Shown here in pieces: positions 60,300 through 64,000 of a stretch of DNA of 64,000 nucleotides. The notes beneath the pieces were generated by a model, which was given only the letters and a program-made list of their open reading frames with translations, was not told the DNA's origin and ran no database searches. Origin of the DNA: Macrophomina tecta (Eukaryota > Ascomycota > Dothideomycetes > Botryosphaeriales > Botryosphaeriaceae); the NCBI GenBank assembly GCA_024180945.1, contig JAKSGN010000038.1, forward strand, positions 1,984,001-2,048,000, read 5' to 3'. The position numbers and the translations under genes are program-made. The first letter of the stretch is position 1, and every line of letters begins with the position of its first letter.

Positions 60300-62113
60300 C
60301 GATGAGACTAACGATAACGACCCGACGCCTCTTACTCTATTCCTCGAGGCTACCTACTCTTCTCTCGCCGCGGTAGAATAAGTACTAGGTAGCTAGGCGC
60401 GAGCTTATAGCTACGCCTATCGCGTACTCCGCTTAAAGAAGACGCAATAACAACGTAAAGAGAAAAGAGTACTAAGAAGTAAAGAGCTCTATTACGATAT
60501 AATATACGAGTATATATCTACTATAACTAAACGTAAGATAACTTAGAGAGGCTATAGCTACCTCTATCGCGTGTTAATTGCGCGCGTAGGTAACAGTAAC
60601 AAGTAGGAGGTTACTATATCTATCGTAGGCTACGTTAAGGCTGTGCATATTACTCTATTAACTAACCTGCTATTACGTAATATTATTATTACTTATAATG
60701 CGTCTTTTAATTCTTCTATATATCCTGCTTACCGTAAGCGTATACTAGAGGTTATAGTAAAGATTCGTAAGCTTACTAATTAAGGTACGCCGCCGAAGCG
60801 TATATAGAGTATTATTACTAGCGACGCGGCTTTTAACACCTCTTATATTACTATCTAAGACGTTAAGTACGAGAAGTAGTAGTATAAGCTTAAGCGTCTA
60901 TAGGGCCGGACTCCTATCTAAGCGCTTCTTAACGAGCTAAAAGACGACTCTAATTAGTTTACCTATTATACTCTTAATAGCTAATAGTAGCTTAATACGC
61001 TTTTCTTCGCGTATAAGATAAGTCTCTAGGCGCTAAAGCGCTAGTATAGCATTATTCTTCTTAACTATACGTATAAGACTAATATATATAAGATACCGCT
61101 TCTATATATTATCGGCGTCGACTATACGAGTAGTAGTTTTATTATTAGCTTCTACTTTATCGTACGTGAGGATGAGGATATCTACTCTATAACTATTAGA
61201 TTCTTTAAATGAGTCCTTAGTAATAATCTTATTCTAGGCGTATTCGTTACTAATAAGGATCGAGCGCTAAAGAATGCCCTTATTACTTATTTTTCTTTAT
61301 CTATATAGCTTCTCTATGCTTGGCACGTCTATACTAATGTGCTTAAGCATGCGTATAAGATTTAGATTATATACAACGGCTAAGAGCCTAAATTTTAAGA
61401 GTAGTAGCAGCAGCTACGTGAAGCGTTTATAAGTCGTTAAAAGGAGGTAATAAACACCGCTACGTAAGAGAACTTTACTAGCCGTTAGTAGAAGCTTTAT
61501 ACCGACTATAACTTATAGAAGGGCCTCCTTAGCTATATTCGCAAAGAGTAGGAGCCTTGCAAGGAGTAGTAGTATACGGTATAGACGAGCCGTTATCGTT
61601 ATTACAGTAACTTCATTACCTTACGGCTTAAGGGCGCTTATCGTTATCTTAAGAGTTACTTACTCGTCTTATCCGGCGATCTTTTAAAGGTTAAGATTAA
61701 CGTTATAATATATATTCGCGCGTAGTTCACGGCACTAAAGGCGCATTATACGAAGTAGTATTCGCGCTAGCTATAAGAGGCCGCGAGTAAGGCGCTATTT
61801 AACGACGATATTAAGAGAGAGGTATTATATAAGGCGTTATAGCTACTTCTATATTAGACTCGCCTCCTCCGCTAGTAAGAGGACCGCGACGGCTTTTATA
61901 ATGTTAAGAGCTATACCTATATTAATAACTTTTAGGTAACATACAGCCTATCTTACTATTACTATATACGTCGCTAGCTTAATCGTAACCCTAGCTAGCG
62001 ACTCTAACTAGATAATATTAACTCTTAGTAGCTTCTTCGCCCGGGCAAGGCTCGAGAAGGCGTTAAACGCGTAGATATAACGGGCGAGCTATCTACTCTA
62101 ACGACGCGACTAG
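60300..62113 (+). pseudogene. MULE transposase, inactivated by RIP
   Basis: Reading the plus strand through the stop codons gives MULE transposase landmarks: NYTYKTN (61063-61083) where active members have D-x-TYKTN, IPLLYIIGVDYT just after, VTNKDRALKNAL near 61246-61281 where the second catalytic Asp stood, and a YAWHVYTNVLKH segment near 61317 matching the CxWH region. Both catalytic Asp codons now read AAC/AAT, the G-to-A change expected from RIP, and many CAA, CAG and TGG codons have become TAA or TAG. The frame is thus dead several times over. A solo LTR interrupts the element downstream of this block. The 5' limit is approximate, and a C-terminal part may continue after 62915. Confidence 0.8.
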
Positions 62114-62909
62114 TGTAACGGCGGCCTCTTCCACTAGGCTTCGGAGTCGCCTAGCAGGGTCAGGTAGCGGTAAGGTTTACCTTGAAGGACAAGAGAAGGG
62201 TAAAGGATTGGAACGATGGGTAGCGATCACGTGACAGGTCGGTGCGCGGTGCGCGTCAGGCTTGTTACCTCCAATAAGTCTGTATTGGAATCTTGAGTTG
62301 ACCACGAAGGCCAAAGTACTACCTAATGAGTGTGTTCTATATACTGTAGGAAAGCTATGACAATCTGGGGATCAGGACGACTGTTGGATCAGTCGTGGTG
62401 TTGGATCAATCTGAGAGTTGGATCAGTGCCAAGGCTTCTGATCCTCGAGTGGGCCTGGTGGGCCCCACGTGACTTGGGCGCTAATGCCCGTTTTCCGGAA
62501 TCCGACTTCTTCCTTGATGAGCGGACGATATGTCCGCCTTTCTCTTGTTCGTTCTTCGTGCTCGAAAGTCGGTTTCCCGGGTTCCATCTCCTGCCCTTGG
62601 CAAGGGTGTATACTCCTGTACTTACTACCCGGTTTGGCCAAGCGTACTTCCGTGACTGATTCTTCCCCTGCGGGATTCTGCCCTTGGTGTGTCGCTGCGC
62701 CGCGTGGGCGTCGTTCCCGTGTGGGCTTCTGTTGTTGCCTAGCCTGGGTCCGTACGCGCCGTCCTCCCTTGAGGCTGGTTTTCCCGTGCGGGCGCCTTGG
62801 TCGTGCGGCTCTGCTGCCCGTGAGGGTTTCTGGCCCCTGCGGTGCCTTTTCCCGTGCGGGCTCCCAGCCCGTGGGGTCATAAAGCCCTTGTCCCCGGGGG
62901 TTCGTAACA
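62114..62909. mobile_element. Solo LTR of an LTR retrotransposon inside the MULE
   Basis: A 796 bp block of normal GC content within RIP-mutated AT-rich DNA. It begins TGTAACGGCGG and ends TTCGTAACA, the TG...CA borders of LTRs. It is flanked by perfect 5 bp duplications ACTAG (62109-62113 and 62910-62914), the length made by Ty3- and many Ty1-type integrases. No gag-pol sequence or second LTR is nearby, so internal recombination has probably left one LTR. CpA and TpG are common in it, so it has escaped RIP. Open frames inside it are chance. Confidence 0.87.
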
Positions 62910-63464
62910 ACTAGAAGCCTCGCCGGAGCCTTCTTTAAGCTCTTATAGGCACGTCTATAACCCCCGAGTAGCTTATACACGCGGTAGGCTAAGGTAGGAT
63001 AATACTACTCATAGAGAGCCTTCGTAATACGAGGTAATTACGAGCTAGTAGGCGGCTGTAATAGGTAAGGCGAAGAGAATAGTAAGGTCGCCTAGAAGAA
63101 GGTAGGTGGCTTCTACGGCTATAATACTAATACTAATATAGAAGACTATATTTACGACCTTCGCTACGTCTCTTACGTTAATAATAGCTAATACATTATA
63201 GCTGACTTATACTTTTTTAGCTAATAAGCCTTCTTCGGCGCTACTACTAAACGAGCCTCCTTCGGCGCCGCTACTAAATAAGCCTTCTCTGTTACTAATA
63301 CCTCCGTTACTAACGCCTTTTTTAGCATAATAGCCGCCTAAATAGTAGCCTTAATACTAGACTAAATAACTAAGACGTAAGAGAGGCTAGCTACTAGATA
63401 GAAAAGATACTAAGCCGCGTAAGAAGCTATAGAAGAGACGCCTTAATAATAGCGAGTTTATTTA

Positions 63465-63590
63465 GACCACTAGTAACGACGCTAGTAACGATACTACTAC
63501 TAGTAACGATGCTACCGCTAGTAACGAGGCCGCTAGTAACGAGGCCGCTAGTAACAAGGCTAGTAACGAGGCTAGTAATGAGGCTAGGGG
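63465..63590 (+). repeat. Degenerate 12 bp minisatellite GCTAGTAACGAG in the MULE
   Basis: About nine or ten imperfect units of GCTAGTAACGAG, in places expanded by a GCC triplet. The matching region of the 1 kb element (inverted, about 37375-37420) has about four units of the form GCTGGCAACGAG. The array therefore differs in copy number between family members, and its CpA positions are converted here. Confidence 0.75.
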
Positions 63591-63877
63591 CAGTTTAGAT
63601 AACGTATAAGGTACAGATAAGAGTATTTATACTCGGGTTAGCGTAGGGTAGGTGTAGAAGGGTCGTTTTAGTCGATTCTATATAGAAAAGAGGCTCCTAG
63701 AGGCTTCTAGAGCCTATAAAGAATAAGATAGTAATAGAAGAGCTTATAGATAGCTTATACGATGTTACGATTAGCCGCCTCGCCGTATATTTTAATATAT
63801 AGATATTTATAGGAGATAAAGCCAAAATCTCCGAATTTTAGAATAAAAATGGTGGAGATTTTATATATATCCCGATA

Positions 63878-63941
63878 AGGTGTTAGTTTATCGAAATTAG
63901 GTGTTAGTTTACCGAAATTAGGTGTTAGAAATACCTATACT
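63878..63941 (-). repeat. Right terminal inverted repeat of the inner MULE, RIP-mutated
   Basis: Aligns to the inverted left repeat with C-to-T and G-to-A changes only (for example GGTGTTAGAAATACCTATAC for GGTGTCAGAAATGCCCATGC). The final C of the terminus has become T. Confidence 0.82.
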
Positions 63942-64000
63942 ATATATAAAATCTCTACCGTTTTTACCCTAAAATTCGGAGATTTTGGCTTTATCTCCTA
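63942..64000. mobile_element. Continuation of the outer MULE copy, running off the window
   Basis: After the 9 bp duplication, ATCTCTACCGTTTTTACCCT and the following bases match the internal sequence of the 1 kb element at about 37091-37140 with C-to-T changes only. The outer copy is therefore cut by the inner one. Its remaining length and far end lie outside the window. Confidence 0.8.

Larger units (their letters stand above)
59631..63941 (+). mobile_element. RIP-mutated Mutator-like DNA transposon (MULE, Hop-like)
   Basis: A 4.3 kb element (about 3.5 kb without the LTR insert) with terminal inverted repeats of about 64 bp at 59631-59694 and 63878-63941. Its 9 bp duplications are ATATGCAAA (59622-59630) and ATATATAAA (63942-63950), identical but for two RIP-type transitions. 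It encodes a MULE-type DDE transposase on the plus strand, broken by many TAA/TAG codons. From about 59.8 kb rightward, CpA and TpG dinucleotides are almost absent while CpG remains, the RIP pattern. Comparison with the 1 kb element shows the direction of change: GCTGCAAC there is GCTATAAT here near 59809. The left 100 bp are barely affected. The copy cannot be autonomous now. Confidence 0.87.

Noticed and set aside
62389..62980. Minus-strand frames of 173 and 185 codons at 62.4-63.0 kb
   Set aside because: They lie in the solo LTR, one crosses its border into RIP-mutated DNA, and they have no recognisable domain.

Overview
The window is nuclear DNA of a filamentous ascomycete (Pezizomycotina; Dothideomycetes is my guess from gene style, not proven). 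Genes carry short GT-AG introns, mostly 50-130 nt, often with a CTAAC-type branch site. The proteins are typical of that group: a fungal rhodopsin-fold receptor, an adenylate-forming reductase, an Atg1 kinase, Ded1, UNC93-like and MFS carriers. The right end is AT-rich DNA with the imprint of repeat-induced point mutation (RIP), which is fungus-specific. I built the spliced models by joining exons by eye; in every full model the summed exon length is a multiple of three.

Left part (1-23 kb), metabolic and accessory. A thioesterase-like protein (minus) and a peroxisomal-type 4-coumarate/acyl-CoA ligase (plus) share a 394 bp divergent promoter. After a 2.7 kb gene-free stretch come a seven-helix PTH11/rhodopsin-like receptor, a decayed SMP-30/gluconolactonase-like pseudogene, a cytochrome P450, a Ser-rich tail-anchored protein, an adenylation-thiolation-reductase enzyme and a GH79 beta-glucuronidase-like enzyme. 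P450, reductase and GH79 may form a small metabolic cluster.

Middle part (22-44 kb), mostly housekeeping. HIS1 (with a TGAGTCA cross-pathway-control site upstream) and RPS28 are divergent. They are followed by a HIRAN-SNF2-RING helicase, ATG1, an MFS drug-type carrier, DED1, and an ER cyclophilin whose last intron decides between an HVEL retention tail and a membrane anchor. A 1,046 bp non-autonomous DNA transposon with perfect 9 bp target duplications sits between the MFS gene and DED1.

Right part (44-64 kb). Here are the mitochondrial ribosomal protein uS13m (its start codon is an exon by itself), a 2EXR/F-box-like protein, two unknown proteins, an UNC93-like carrier with a probable GC-AG intron, and a RecQ helicase. 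Only 166 bp beyond recQ begins a nest of transposons: a Mutator-like element (MULE) inserted in the end of another copy of the same family, heavily RIP-mutated, and later invaded by an LTR retrotransposon now reduced to an un-RIPped solo LTR with ACTAG duplications. The 1 kb element at 37 kb is an internally deleted, un-RIPped relative of this MULE.

No tRNA, rRNA, CRISPR array or virus was seen.
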